Part shown: positions 23,684 to 35,078 of the stretch, in pieces
Layout of the letters: the number at the start of each line of letters is the position of its first letter
How positions within the stretch are numbered: the stretch's first letter is position 1
Assembly: GCA_003255025.1 (NCBI GenBank)
Contig: QANY01008723.1
Location: 2,170,001 to 2,234,000, forward strand
Direction: 5' to 3'
Source: Datisca glomerata
Taxonomy: Eukaryota; Streptophyta; Magnoliopsida; Cucurbitales; Datiscaceae
DNA length: 64,000 bases
Translations under genes and position numbers: made by a program
Notes under the pieces: model-generated
The model's input: the letters and a program-made list of their open reading frames with translations, nothing else
What the model was told of the DNA's origin: nothing
Databases searched by the model: none

Positions 23684-24139
23684 TTAATTTTCAACACCAA
23701 GACGAGGGGCCAGATAGTAACATTCTGACTCGACATAGTACTTGATTATGTAGCACGCCCTAAGTTCATCTACTCCTAAAACTAAGCCATACCTCCTATT
23801 CAAGGCTTCAAAATCAAGTAAAATCATATACGAGCTATGGGTAAACTGTGATGGAGCTAATTTACAGGTGTGGAAGAATTCCTGAAAGTAAAGGGAGAAA
23901 TGAAGCTTAAGCCCCAAAGCTATGTACATAGGGCTTAAGGTTATTTGGTATAGAGGACTACAGGGATGGACTGCGGCCCCACTTTCACCTAGACCACACA
24001 CTACATTAGAGGGAAATGCGTCGCGGTAGGAATCTAGGAAGTGTCCTAACTCAGCATGGTTTTTGACCAAAGGTACTGGGGGCTTAAACTTCGAAGTATC
24101 ACCTCGCGCCATAGATGAAGGGGAGGGAATTTCAAACAA
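23684..24139 (-). CDS. Antisense ORF of the Tat element (transposon-associated protein)
   Basis: A 151-codon minus-strand ORF behind integrase, opposite to gag-pol. Its sequence (MARGDTSKFKPPVP ... FPSNVVCGLGESG ... CSPLYQITLSP ... FHTCKLAPSQFTHSSYMILL ... ELRACYIIKYY) resembles the plant domain annotated as putative gypsy type transposon (PF04195-like). Antisense ORFs at this place are known from Retand and related Tat elements; function unknown. It has no internal stop, unlike every gag-pol domain of the same element. It may be truncated at the C-terminus. The start could be the first ATG (24137) or the internal MARGD. Confidence 0.5.
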   Translation of the reverse strand: MFEIPSPSSMARGDTSKFKPPVPLVKNHAELGHFLDSYRDAFPSNVVCGLGESGAAVHPCSPLYQITLSPMYIALGLKLHFSLYFQEFFHTCKLAPSQFTHSSYMILLDFEALNRRYGLVLGVDELRACYIIKYYVESECYYLAPRLGVEN

Positions 24140-24485
24140 GAAAATGAGGAAGAAGATAATAGGGGAGAATATCTTACCACAAACGAAGATGGGAAGAAGT
24201 AAAACAAGAGAATCCTTAAATAGGCTCCAGGATAAAAAAAATGAAGAAGAAGAAGAATAAGAAGAAAATGAAAAGACGCTCCATAAAGTTCTTTGAAAAC
24301 GGGAATTTGAAAGGACTTTTTTTGAAAGGGTGCGTCTAACAAGACATAACCGTCACTAACGTCAATGAATGGCACGATGACAGCTGGAATAATGAGTAGA
24401 GACAAAGCACGCGTCACCTAAAACAATTGAAAATGGGAAACAAAACGCCATCGCAGGCAAAACGCGCGCCTCCCTTGATTTAATT

Positions 24486-24506
24486 AACTATATATATATA
24501 TATATA
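24486..24506. repeat. TA microsatellite
   Basis: An uninterrupted run of TA dinucleotides bounded by CTATATA and ATACATACAC. Probably variable in length. Confidence 0.8.
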
Positions 24507-24847
24507 CATACACGTTTGTTATTTTCAAAGAAGTGCATAAATCAAATAATTCAAAATGATTTTTAATTAACTCAAACACATTAATTGTGTGTTTGTTAGT
24601 ATTTATGACTAAAAGTATTTTTGTACATTGGAATAACAATATTTTAGTTCATTATTATGCCATACAATTTTTTTTTGAGAAATATTTGTATATATTTTAG
24701 AGCATATTTATGTGCATGTAAAAACATTTTAAAAAATACTAGAGCATGTATATTTTGTAAGTGTTTCCACAAACTAAAATGTAATTCAAATAACATTTGT
24801 TAATTACATATAATTTGAAATGACATTTTTAATGATTACTACTTTTA

Positions 24848-25355
24848 AATGGGGCTGAGGGAAGAAATATTTTTGGACACAAACTACCCTTACTATTATA
24901 TGAAATCATAAATTGATAAGTTTTTTGGTATTCTCTCTACCAAAATCACATTTATCATGTCAATTATTAACAATGTATTAGTTGTGAAAAATTAATTTAA
25001 ATAGATCGAATCTTGAAAAGAGTTAGATAAGTGAATACTTTGATATTGAATTAATACTTCAAATCTTTTTTTACCTTTTTTTAAGTCTGTAGTATATATA
25101 AATGGGATTAAGAGGAAAAATCTTTTTTTGGCACATGCTCTCACTATTATGTAGAATTCTGAATTAGTACTTCTTCTGATATTCTCTTTACCAAAATCTC
25201 ATTTACTATTTCAATTATTAAAAATATATGAGTTAAAAAATTCAGAGATAAATTTATTTTAAATAGAACGAATTACATCAAAAAATTGTATAGATAAATA
25301 ATTTAATATTAAAATTAATATTTTAAATCTCTTTTACCTTTTTAGGGAATGAAAT
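24848..25355. repeat. Tandem duplication, two units of about 252 bp
   Basis: The unit 24848-25090 (starting AAATGGGGCTGAGGGAAG, containing TTCTCTCTACCAAAATCACA and ending ATACTTCAAATCTTTTTTTACC) is repeated at 25100-25355 with many substitutions and small indels (AAATGGGATTAAGAGG, TTCTCTTTACCAAAATCTCA, TATTTTAAATCTCTTTTACC). No coding potential. Confidence 0.75.
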
Positions 25356-28112
25356 CTATCAGCAAAATAACAACTAAAAAACTAATTAGCAAGAATCAAT
25401 ATAAGTACCAAATCTAAATACCAAGAGGAATCACATTAAACCAAATACGGTAAAGAATCGAAGCAGAAGCCAGCTTTACTATACAATCAACAACCAAATT
25501 GCAGTATCTAGGAATATGTCAAACTGATATATTAATTAAAAAAAAAATTTAACTCTCTATAACAACACAAAACCTTTAACAAAAAATATCATCAACTTTT
25601 AATAGATTGAATTCTTAGTATTTGACATAACTAGTCAAAATGTGATCAAATACTTTTATATGTAGTTCTATTCATATTTTATACATATTATTTATTATTA
25701 ATTTTTTTAACACGCACAACACACATATAATTGACTAGTAAATTAAAATAATTTTAGACAAACACTCCCACACTCACTTGAAGTGTAATTTTCTGCTAGC
25801 ATTTATGTTTAGAAGGTATAAAATAAGGTGCTTTAATTTTGTGCATGTATGATAAAGTGTGGGTGGATAAGATAGTTTGAGACAAATATTTAAATTACCC
25901 CATAATTATGTTCTAAGAAATCATAGTTTCGAGGCAGTCTACTCCTATTTCTTTAGAATTTGTGAATTCGACAAAAAGAAAAAAATACAACGTGGGTGTG
26001 ATGAAAAATAAATACAACAGAACAACTCTCCAGAAGCCTGTTTTATGCAAAAATGTCAAAAATAGGGCATCAAATTCTTGGGATCCGTTGTCACATTGAT
26101 CATAGTTTCACATCATTGAGAGAACATTTAATTAATTCCTTATCAATAGTTTTTTTATCTAAAAAATACAATATCTAGTTATTCTTATTCTCAATCATTT
26201 GATTTCTTTTAAATTAAGAATTCATAAAGTAAATATTCCGAATTATTCTATATATTTTTTTATATATTAACATTTTTTTGTTACATCTCCACTTCTCACA
26301 AATTGATAATTTCTTACCCTAAGGTATGTGTTCGTATTTTTGTTGGCAAATACGGTACATATAATTTTTAGAACTCCATGAAATAATATCTCCGACTATA
26401 GTAATAGTTTGACTCTCATAGACCACATGAGATTAGGTCTTATTTAATTTTAAAATTAAGTTCAACTTACACTCAACTTTGCGCCAGTAGTAATTCACGT
26501 CCATAAACTTTTAAATGATCAATACCATTTCATGAGCTTTTAAGAATAGGTAAATTAATTGATACTTCATATCTTATTTCTATCGGTTTTCAAAGCAAAA
26601 AATTACCCGTTAGACCTTCTTGAGTACAATCAATGATTGAGGTTTCTTCATTGTATAACGTAACGGGAGATAAGACTCACTTTTCTAGATAATACAAATG
26701 AACAAAATCAGACACATATTAAACAAATAATATGTTATAAAAGATTGTAACTGAAATAATGAAAAGATAATATGAGTTTACACCAAGCCATGCATTACCA
26801 CTAATAGAATCATAAGTTCTGCGTTAATGTAATTTTTTAACTTGGCCACGAAAAGAAAAAAATAATGATCAGTTGAAAAAAAATCATAAAAAATAATTAT
26901 AAGAAAACATAAAAAATAGTCATTGTACGTGTTTTAAAATAAAAAAAAATCTCGTGGCCAAAAACAATTTCGAACGCCAACCTATGGAAAAACTACTCCA
27001 GTTATCAATTGTTTGCTAGATGGTGGGTATCATTTTTTGGCATCGGAAATTATTATTATTTTTTTAGATTTGGGGTGATTATTTTTTATTTTTCTTTCAA
27101 CTTTGATTATTTTTTATTTATTTATATTTAAAGTGTCAATGTTCTCCCCCCAAAAAAATGAAAATTTAGGTAGGTGGGCTGATTTTTTTACATGGTTTTG
27201 TTAATTGGCCGGAAGTTTTCGTGTTTGCAAAAATGGTCGTTTTCCCTGAGCTAAGATTCAGTTGGGTTATATTCTAACATCAATGCCCTTAATTGTTCAA
27301 CTGTTCACACGAGTATTGAGTGACGCCGCGAGGATGAAAATTAGAATCACGCCTCCTACATGGCTTTGAGTTTCTCTTATTATTGATTTCAATCTTAGTT
27401 CTTCCATTCGAATTACGATTTCGTCCAAGAAACTCTCTCTGTTGTTGCTGGCAAATAAACTTACACAACATATTTCAATAAGCTAATTGATTTTTTATTA
27501 CCAATTTGTTTTTATGGCTAGAAAGATCATTCTTAACTATATCAAGAGACCAATTAGTTTTGCTAAATTCGTGTAGTTAGCTCTGATTCTTTGATGTTTT
27601 TTACAACTTTTGAATTTTGGTTAGACCTGATTTTGTGCTTGAAGTTTGGTTCTTATTGTGTGACGTTGAATTATTCAAATTTCGTGATGTGAATAGGTAT
27701 AAATATCATATTGTTGGTCAAATTTTCTTTTTGCAGATTGCTCTCTAATATTTCGCTCTGTTTTCAGAGGCAAAACATGCTATTTTTTCTGTTCTGCATA
27801 TTTTCAGATTCTTGGTTTCGTTATGTATATTATTATATACTACATAGTGTATAATTATGTATCATTTAATTATGTACTATTTATATGTCATCGTAACTCA
27901 TCGATTGTTTTTACTCTTTTGATTTTTTTTTTCTTATATACAAGATGGTTAATATTTCATAATTCTTTTTTATGATGGAAGATGGGATGGAGGGAGAAAT
28001 TAGGTTGGCTATAAGTTAAAGCCATTGTTAGTTAGTAAACATATGTGATGCAGACCGTGTCGCATTGGAGTTTATGGAGCCATAAAATCGTCGCACGCGC
28101 AGTCCACTTTTC
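25356..28112. other. AT-rich intergenic stretch
   Basis: No convincing ORF, RNA gene or retroelement domain seen on either strand. It holds poly-A and poly-T runs. At 27240-27480 the composition is more gene-like, but neither strand gives a recognisable protein. Confidence 0.4.
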
Positions 28113-28192
28113 GGAAGTCATAACTTTTGACTCGGGTTGACTCACGGGACTCGTAAAATATCAAATCGAAACTCGTTCAGAGATTTACGTGT
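28113..28192 (+). repeat. Third copy of the inverted-repeat arm found at 31268-31578
   Basis: GGAAGTCATAACTTTTGACT and the following ACTCGTAAAATATCAAATCG, AACTCGTTCAGAGATTTACG match the right arm at about 31485-31562 in the same orientation. It lies on the far side of the large minisatellite. The two copies may therefore be the ends of one non-autonomous element; this is inference. Confidence 0.65.
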
Positions 28193-28964
28193 TTAAAAGG
28201 GTTTACCTATTAGGGTCCGGTTTCAGACAAAAAAAAACAGTCGTTTAAGGCACTTTCAGAGGCTCAAAAGTTGTTTCCGCAAGTTTTGGATATTTTCATA
28301 ATTTTACATTTATTTTATTTTTAAGATTTTCTGAGATAGTTTAAATACCTTTTGTTTAATTTTCATGCGACAACTTATGATATTTGTTGAGACGTTTTTT
28401 CTCTATAATTCTAATTTTTAGTATTTCATGATTTATCAAAATTGATGCATAAATCTTGATAATCTCATAATTCAACGAGTTTTAAAATATCAAATTACTA
28501 AAAAATTATGCCTGATTTAATAATATTTAATATTATTAAATTTTCTTTCAAACTTTGACTACATCAATACGTCACGTCTAGCAATGTGTTATTGGGTTTA
28601 CTATCATGTGCATAGTATGTCATTGAAGTTACTTATAGAGTATAAGTTGATGTCTTTGGACGGAGTGTATCTAATGATGTAAAAGATCAGAAGTTTATCC
28701 TCTGTACGTGAGAAGTTATTCTGACAGGATCCCAAATAGTCTAATCTCTAGAAAAGGCTCCTAGAGGTAAACTAAAATAAGACGTGGAAAAAGAAACCGC
28801 TTTGAAACTCGAAATTCCAACTAAAACCGTCTGATTACCGGATATTTTATGATGCGCCAAAAACTTCCCGGCATGTAGGATTTTTGTAGTTTTTAGATTC
28901 TTTTGAGGTAATCTCGGTCATACAAAATTCATCAGGCAGTAAAATTTTTTTTTGATTATTTTTG

Positions 28965-31265
28965 AGTTCATCAAATACGTAGTAGGGTTCATCAATTACG
29001 TAATTGAGTTCACCAATTACGTAGTGAGTTTCACCAAATACGTACACAAGAATAATTCTTGAAATGGTTCACCAATTACCTATTATGATACACCAAATAC
29101 GTAATGAGGTTCACCAATTACGTAGTGGAGTTCACCAAATACGTACAAAAGAATAATTCTTAGAGGGGTTCACCAATTACATGGTGGGGTTCACCAAATA
29201 CGTACAAAAGAATAATTATTGGAGGGGTTCACTAATTACGTAGTGGGGTTCACCAAATACATACAAAAGAATAATTATTGGAGGGGTTCACCAAATACGT
29301 AGTGGGGTTACCAAATACGTACAAAAAAATAATTCTTGGAACGGTTCACCAATTACGTAGTGGGGTTCACCAAATACGTAGTCGGGTTCACCAATTACGT
29401 AGTGGGATTCACCAAATACGTACAAAAGAATAATTCTTTGAGGGATTCACCAATTACGTACTGGGGTTCACCAATTACGTAGTGAGATTCACCAATTATG
29501 TAGTGGGGTTCACCAATTACGTACAGAAGAATAATTTTTGAAGGGGTTCACCAATTACTTAGTGGGTTTCACCAAATAAGTACAAAAAAAATAATTCTTA
29601 GAGGGGTCATCAATTACGTAAGGGGGTTCACCAATTACGTAGTGAGATTCACCAAATACGTACAAAAAAATAATTCTTGGAGGGGTTCACCAAGTATGTA
29701 CTGGGGTACGTAGTGGGTTCAATAATTATGTAGTATTGTTCACCAAATACGTACAAAAGAATAATCATTGGAGGGATTCATCAATTACGTAGTGGGGTTC
29801 ACCAAATACGTAGTGGGGTTCACCAAATACGTAGTGGGGTTCACCAAATACGTAAAAAAGAATAATTCTTGCAGGGGTACATCAATTACGTAGTGGAGTT
29901 CACCAAATACGTAGTGAGGTTCACCAATTACGTATTGGGTTACGAAATACGTACAAAATAAAAATTCTTCGAGGGGTTCACCAATTACGTAGTGGGGTGG
30001 TTCACCAAATACGTACAAAAAAATAGTTCTTGGACGGGTTCACCAATTACGTGGTGGGGTTCACCAAATACGTACAAAAGAATAATTATTGAAGGGGTTC
30101 ACCAATTACGTAGTGGGGTTGACCAAATACGTACAAAAGAATAATTATTGGAGGGGTTCACAAATTACATAGTGGGGTTCACCAAATACGTAGTGGGCTT
30201 CACCAAATACGTAGTGGGCTTCACCAATTACGTAGTGGGGTTCACCAAATACGTACAAAAGAATCATTCTTGGAACGGTTCACCAATTACGTAGTGGGGT
30301 TCACCAAATACGTAGTCGGGTTCACCAATTACGTAGTGAGATTCACCAAATACGTACAAAAGAATAATTCTTGGAGGGGTTCACCAATTACGTACTGGGG
30401 TTCACCAATTACGTAGTGAGATTCACAAATTATGTAGTGGGGATCACCAGTTACGTACAAAAGAATAATTTTTGAAGGGGTTCACCAATTACAAAAGGGG
30501 GTTCACCAATTACGTAGTGGGTTTCACCAAATACGTACAAAAAAAAATTCTTGGAGGGGTTCATCAATTACGCAAGGGGTTTCACCAATTACGTAGTGGG
30601 GTTCATCAAATACGTACAAAAAAATAATTCTTGGAGGGGTTAACCAAGTATGTACTCGGGTACGTAGTGAGTTCCCTAATTATGTAGTGGGGTTCACCAA
30701 ATGTGTACAAAAAAATAATTATTGGAGGGGTTCATCAATTACGTAGTGGAGTTCACCAAATACGTAGTGGAGTTCACCAAATACGTACAAAAGAATAATT
30801 CTTGGAGGGGTACATCAGTTACATAGTGGAGTTCATCAAATACGTAGTGGGGTTCACCAATTACGTATTTGGTTACCAAATACGTACATAATAATAATTC
30901 TTGGAGGGGTTCACCAATTACGTAGTGCGGTTCACCAAATACGTACAAAAAAATAATTTTTGGAGGGGTTCACCAATTACGTACTAGGCTACGTACTGGG
31001 GTTCACCAAATACGTATAAAAGAATAATTATTGGAGGGATTCACCAATTAGTAGTGGAGGTTCACCAAATACATAGTGGAGTTCACCAAATACAAACAAA
31101 AGAATAATTCTTGGAGGGGTTCATTAATTATGTAGTGGGGTTCACCAAATACGTAGTGGAGTTCACTAATTACGTAGTGGGGTTTACCTAATACGTACAT
31201 AAGAATAATTCTTGGAGGGGTTCACCAATTATGTAGTGGAGTTCACCAAATACGTACAAAAGAAT
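28965..31265 (+). repeat. 2.3-kb compound minisatellite (array A)
   Basis: About 28 occurrences of ACGTACAAAAGAATAATTCT or close variants define a unit of about 59 bases, which also holds GGAGGGGTTCACCAATTACG and TAGTGGGGTTCACCAAATAC. A 20-21-base sub-unit, TTCACCAA(A/T)TACGTAGTGGG, is present one to four times per unit, so this is a higher-order repeat. Nearly every sub-unit carries the palindrome TACGTA. Minus-strand ORFs here (28847-29047, 29785-30018, 30739-30948) are translated repeat only (YVFGEPHYVIGEP). Confidence 0.9.
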
Positions 31266-31267
31266 CC

Positions 31268-31578
31268 AAAACTTGTTGAGCATGTAGATATCTAAATAAG
31301 CTTCGATTTGATATCTTACGGGCGACGTGGTTCCACCTGAGTCAATAGTTATGTCCTCTAGTAGTTGACATGTGCCAAACGCCTTTGTATCTGACAATTC
31401 TTCTACCATGACTGGTGTTTGGGGCCTGCTGGTGGCCTTTGGGCCCAAACGCCACACACACAGGCATTTGACGCATGTCAACTTCTGGAGGACATAACGT
31501 TTGACTCAGGTGGAACTACATGGCCTATAAGATATCAAATCGAAACTTATTCAGAGATCTACATGCCTGACAAGTTTT
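31268..31578. repeat. Inverted repeat, arms about 115 bp, loop about 80 bp
   Basis: The left arm 31268-31382 is the imperfect reverse complement of 31463-31578: both read AGGACATAAC-like, TTGACTCAGGTGGAAC, AGATATCAAATCGAA and CTACATGC in outward order. The loop is about 31383-31462. A transcript through it could fold into a long hairpin. It is also the symmetry centre between array A and array B. Confidence 0.8.
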
Positions 31579-31619
31579 AGAGATTTTATAACAAGTATCA
31601 AGTAAAATAATATTTCCCC

Positions 31620-32050
31620 ACTACATTTTAGAAGAACACCTCGAAGAATGATTAATTTTGTACATAAAATCTTTTGATGAACTCCACGAAGAATGATTGA
31701 TTTTGTACGTGAAGTATTTTGGTAAACCCCTCCAAGAATGATTATTTTGTACGTGAACTATTTTGGTGAACCCCTCCAAGAATAATTGATTTTGTACATG
31801 AAATATTTTGGTGAACGCCTCCAAGAATGATTGATTTTGTACGTGAAATATTTTGGTGAACCCCTCTAAGAATTGTTAATTATGTACGTGAAATATTTTG
31901 GTGAACGCTTCCAAGAATGATTGATTTCGTACGTGAAGTGTTTTGATGAATCCCTCCAAGAATGATTAATTTTGTACGTGAAATATTTTGGTGAACACCT
32001 CCAATAATGATTGCTTTTGTACGTGAATTATTTTGATGAACGCCTCGACA
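31620..32050 (-). repeat. 46-bp minisatellite (array B), reverse complement of array A
   Basis: Nine units of about 46 bases, each with TTTTGTACGTGAAATATTTT then GGTGAACCCCTCCAAGAAT and a short GATTGA spacer. Read on the minus strand this is ATTCTTGGAGGGGTTCACC then CACGTACAAAA, the core of the array A unit but without the repeated TACGTAGTGGGG sub-unit. Minus-strand ORFs here are translated repeat. Confidence 0.85.
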
Positions 32051-32059
32051 AACATTTAC

Positions 32060-32470
32060 CATTATACACACTTAGTAATTTTCATACACTTAGCCAACCT
32101 TATTTGCACACAATTAGTCATTTTCATGTACTTATCCATTTGCACACACTTAACATTTTTATTTGCACACACTTAACCATTTTTATTTGCACACAATTAG
32201 TCATTTTCATTTACTTGTCCATTTTCACTCACTTAGCCCTTTTTATTTTCACATACTTAACCATTTTTATATACTGTTTCACCGACAAAGCTAAATTTCA
32301 CCACTAAAACCCTTAGCATATATGGTATCTAACGAATATTGTTATAACCTTTAGCCATTTTTATTTATACACACTTAGCCATTCTCACCTATCACATACT
32401 CTTAACAATATTCATTCACTTAGTAATTTTAATACACTTGGTCATTTTCATACGCGTAACTGTTTTTATG
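32060..32470. repeat. Irregular ACACACTTAGCCATTTTTAT repeat (array C)
   Basis: About a dozen units of 20-30 bases built from (CACA)CACTTAGCCATTTT plus TATTTGCA or CATTTA variants. The ORF at 32011-32307 translates this array. It has no similarity to arrays A and B that I can see. Confidence 0.7.
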
Positions 32471-32479
32471 CACACGCTT

Positions 32480-33836
32480 AATTAATTCATCATTCAAAAA
32501 AGGTCTCATTCATTAGTCTTATTACATATAAATATTCTTTTTTATACAAATCCCTTCTAAATACTAAAAACTCATTTCAAAATTACGTGTGTACACAACA
32601 AAACAAATATTTTCATAGAGCACGAACAACCTTGCTTGGATATAACCTAATTTCAGCTACATCATTTTTACTTTCAAGATCAAGTTGCAATGCATTCTCA
32701 TCTTTGATGTTCGTACATGCCCTTATATCCCTTTAATCTGACCTAAATGAAAAAAGCAATCATGCTATAAGTCAACAAGAAAGAGAACAGATTTAGAGAC
32801 ATTTGAAAGAAAATTACTTTGTAGAAATGTTCGGTCCAAAAACTATCAGAGAACAATGGGACAAAAAATACATTTGCCTATATTGTAAAAGTATACTCAT
32901 ATCCACAGTTTCTTGCATTCCTGAAGTGCTACTTGTTTCCTTTTGTCGTGAACTTACCTGAAATGAAAATAAAAAAATGGAATCAAATATTAATCGGCTC
33001 GACAAATTATAAGGTTGATGAGTACACTATTATGCTTCCTTTAGCAATATCATTAAGCGAGCTTTGACATTTTAAGAGGATAATTAAGTACTATTTTCAT
33101 TCTTAGGAGTCTAGACTATTTAGCATAAATTATAGCATATAAGAAAGAGAGACTACATACTTCCCCTTCATCCAACTGCACATATCCATACCCTCACTTA
33201 ATCAAACACTAAAAACTTTACCCAAAATTAGTCATTTTTATAAAATTTTCTCATAAACATTCAAAGCAAAATACCATCCAACTCTACTAAATACCACAAC
33301 ATAACCACAAGTTGAGTACCTTACTTGTAACATTGAAGTTTAAGTTTCAATCAACAGTTTTGATGCTTACTAGGTCCATTTAAGCTTGAATACCTTGCAT
33401 AGTGGTATACCAAAAATTTCAGCAACATTTAGTTCAATCCAAGAGTTCTCTTTAGTTTCTTGACATCTTCCCTCAATTAATCAAGTAACCCTGAATGGTA
33501 TATCAAGTTAATAATATATCCTAAAATATATTCTTACATATTCAACATAAATCTTCAAAGAGAGTTAGGTAAAGCAAACTTTGATATTCAGTTGCAGGTA
33601 CAGAGTAGAAGAATTCATTCCATATCAATAAAACAACATATATAGCAATATAATCTAGATTTAACATAGAATCCCAGATTCACGATCCAAACAAAACCAT
33701 TTCAAAAAATCAAACAAGCCACCTGATAAACAACTCAAAGTATCCACCTCTTTGGCATACGAATCCACATGAAGAGAGAGAGAAAGAGAATGTGTGAAGT
33801 GAACACCAAGTAGATGGGACGCTAAGAGTCAGCTCC
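32480..33836. other. Non-coding stretch
   Basis: AT-rich, no recognisable protein on either strand. A short purine stretch GAGAGAGAGAAAGAGAATG lies near 33774-33792. Confidence 0.4.
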
Positions 33837-34310
33837 CAGAACTTAGTCGAGTTTTCAATGACTCAACAACCTTTTAATCAAGAATAAATCCTTCTAATCA
33901 AGAAAAAAATATTCAAACCAACACAAATGAACTACTAAATCAAACAAAAATATCAAACAACACAAACACGCAAACCAGAAAACACACCTTTGATAAACGC
34001 AGAGAGAGCCGACGAAGAGATCAAGAGCTAGACGACGAGAGAGAGGTGCGAAGAAAAGAGAGAGCTGTACTCTGCTCCTAGAACTTAGTCTTGTTTTCAA
34101 TGACTCAACAACCTTTAATCAAGAAAAAATCCTTCTAATCAAGAAAAAAAATTCAAACCAACACAAATGAACTACTAAATTAAACAAAAATAGCAAACAG
34201 ACAAACATGCAAACCAGAAAACACACCTTTGATGAACGCAGAGAGAGCCGACAAGGAGATCAAGAGCTGGGCGACGAAAGAGAGTCGCGATGAAGAGAGA
34301 GAGCTTGACG
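33837..34310. repeat. Tandem duplication, two units of about 243 bp
   Basis: The unit starting AGAACTTAGTCGAGTTTTCA and running through CAAACCAACACAAATGAACT, AAACACACCTTTGATAAACG and AGAGAGCCGACGAAGAGATC is repeated from about 34081 with few changes. A gene fragment cannot be excluded, but no ORF is shared by both copies. Confidence 0.75.
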
Positions 34311-34333
34311 AGTGTGGTAGCTTTTGAAGGATT

Positions 34334-34528
34334 GGGTTAAAATGAAATTTGTAAAAATTTGGTGAAGCTTTTCAAGCAAGCTTGGGGTTAAAATATAATT
34401 TATAAAAATTTTGATGAATCTTCCTAAGGAAGATTGGGGTGAAAATCATATTTATAAGAACTTTGGTGAAACTTCTCTAGGAAGAGTGGGGTCAAAATAA
34501 AATTTATGGAAAATTTGATGAAGTAACC
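34334..34528. repeat. Short tandem array, about 52-bp unit, nearly four copies
   Basis: Units start near 34334, 34385, 34437 and 34489 with GGGGTTAAAAT or variants, then ATTTATAAAAATTTTGATGA and TCTTCCTAAGGAAGATT. The GGAAG/CTTCC part of each unit is itself a small palindrome. Confidence 0.7.
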
Positions 34529-34644
34529 TGCAACCTATACCTCCAGTTACAAAGAGATTTAATCCTTAAACTGACCTAATGGCTAAGATTAATCTAATCA
34601 TATTTTATGGCTATGATTAATCTTAACATCAATGCCGAGAAAAC

Positions 34645-35073
34645 ATTTTCAGGGAGAGGGACCCCCTAATTACTAACCTAACCGATGAGAATGATTTCGC
34701 TTTTTGTAAGTTTATCTTTAGCCCTGAGACAATCTCTAATAACAAAACAATGCACCTAAGATTCGCAAGATCATCTTCTGATGATTCAAGTCATCCTAAG
34801 AACCCCTACCAATATTAAAACCAAAGAGCAGACACCCCATCCATGGCTCTTCGCATAAATCTACTAAGGGTGTCAATGATCAACACAAACAAAAGGAGAG
34901 ACAAAGGATCCCCTTGCCTCAGCCCTCTAGAAGAGGGAAAGTAACCAGTCGGCTCTCTGAATCGACAAGTTAACTGAAGAAATACACCACCGTATCCATT
35001 TCCTCCAAACCCCATCCTTTCAATGACGTAAGGTAAGAACTTCCAATTTACATGATCACAAACTCCAGATTTT
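34645..35073 (-). pseudogene. L1-type LINE, distal half of reverse transcriptase (LINE A)
   Basis: The minus-strand reading starts with KSGVCDHVNWKFLPYV, continues through FPSSRGLRQGDPLS (near 34940), the family signature of non-LTR RT, and reaches a segment LRINLQKAKSF-like near 34680. A frameshift separates the first part from the ORF 35015-34815. The segment resumes the RT interrupted at 48281, on the other side of the Ogre-like insertion. About nine residues expected between VDSRI and DHVNW are missing. Confidence 0.8.
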
Positions 35074-35078
35074 TAGAT

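Larger units (their letters stand above)
16284..24430 (+). mobile_element. Ty3/Gypsy retrotransposon of the Tat lineage (Retand-like), heavily decayed
   Basis: Order on the plus strand: LTR-like region with TATA, a primer-site-like junction, gag with a CCHC knuckle, protease, reverse transcriptase, RNase H, a second RNase H, integrase, a repeat array, and an antisense ORF. Protease-RT-RNase H-integrase order defines Gypsy; the second RNase H and the antisense ORF behind integrase point to Tat/Retand. Every domain has stops. I found no second LTR copy, so both outer limits are rough. Confidence 0.65.

Noticed and set aside
15961..24430. A paired LTR for the Tat-type Gypsy element
   Set aside because: Comparing 16.0-17.3 kb with 23.2-24.9 kb by eye gave no convincing direct repeat, so no 3' LTR is claimed.
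27289..27471. 60-codon minus-strand ORF in a less AT-rich patch
   Set aside because: Low-complexity Gln/Arg/Asn composition, no similarity that I recognise.
28847..30948. Minus-strand ORFs encoding YVFGEPHYVIGEP repeats
   Set aside because: Direct translation of array A; frames are short, interrupted and change with unit length.
28965..31265. CRISPR-like array
   Set aside because: Repeats of regular spacing, but the spacers are themselves repeats; this is plant nuclear DNA with a minisatellite, not a CRISPR.
31188..31481. 97-codon minus-strand ORF
   Set aside because: It lies across the inverted-repeat arm, its loop and the end of array A; no protein-like features.
33894..34100. 68-codon Leu/Phe/Cys-rich ORF resembling a membrane peptide
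   Set aside because: It spans the boundary of a tandem duplication and is not preserved in the second unit.
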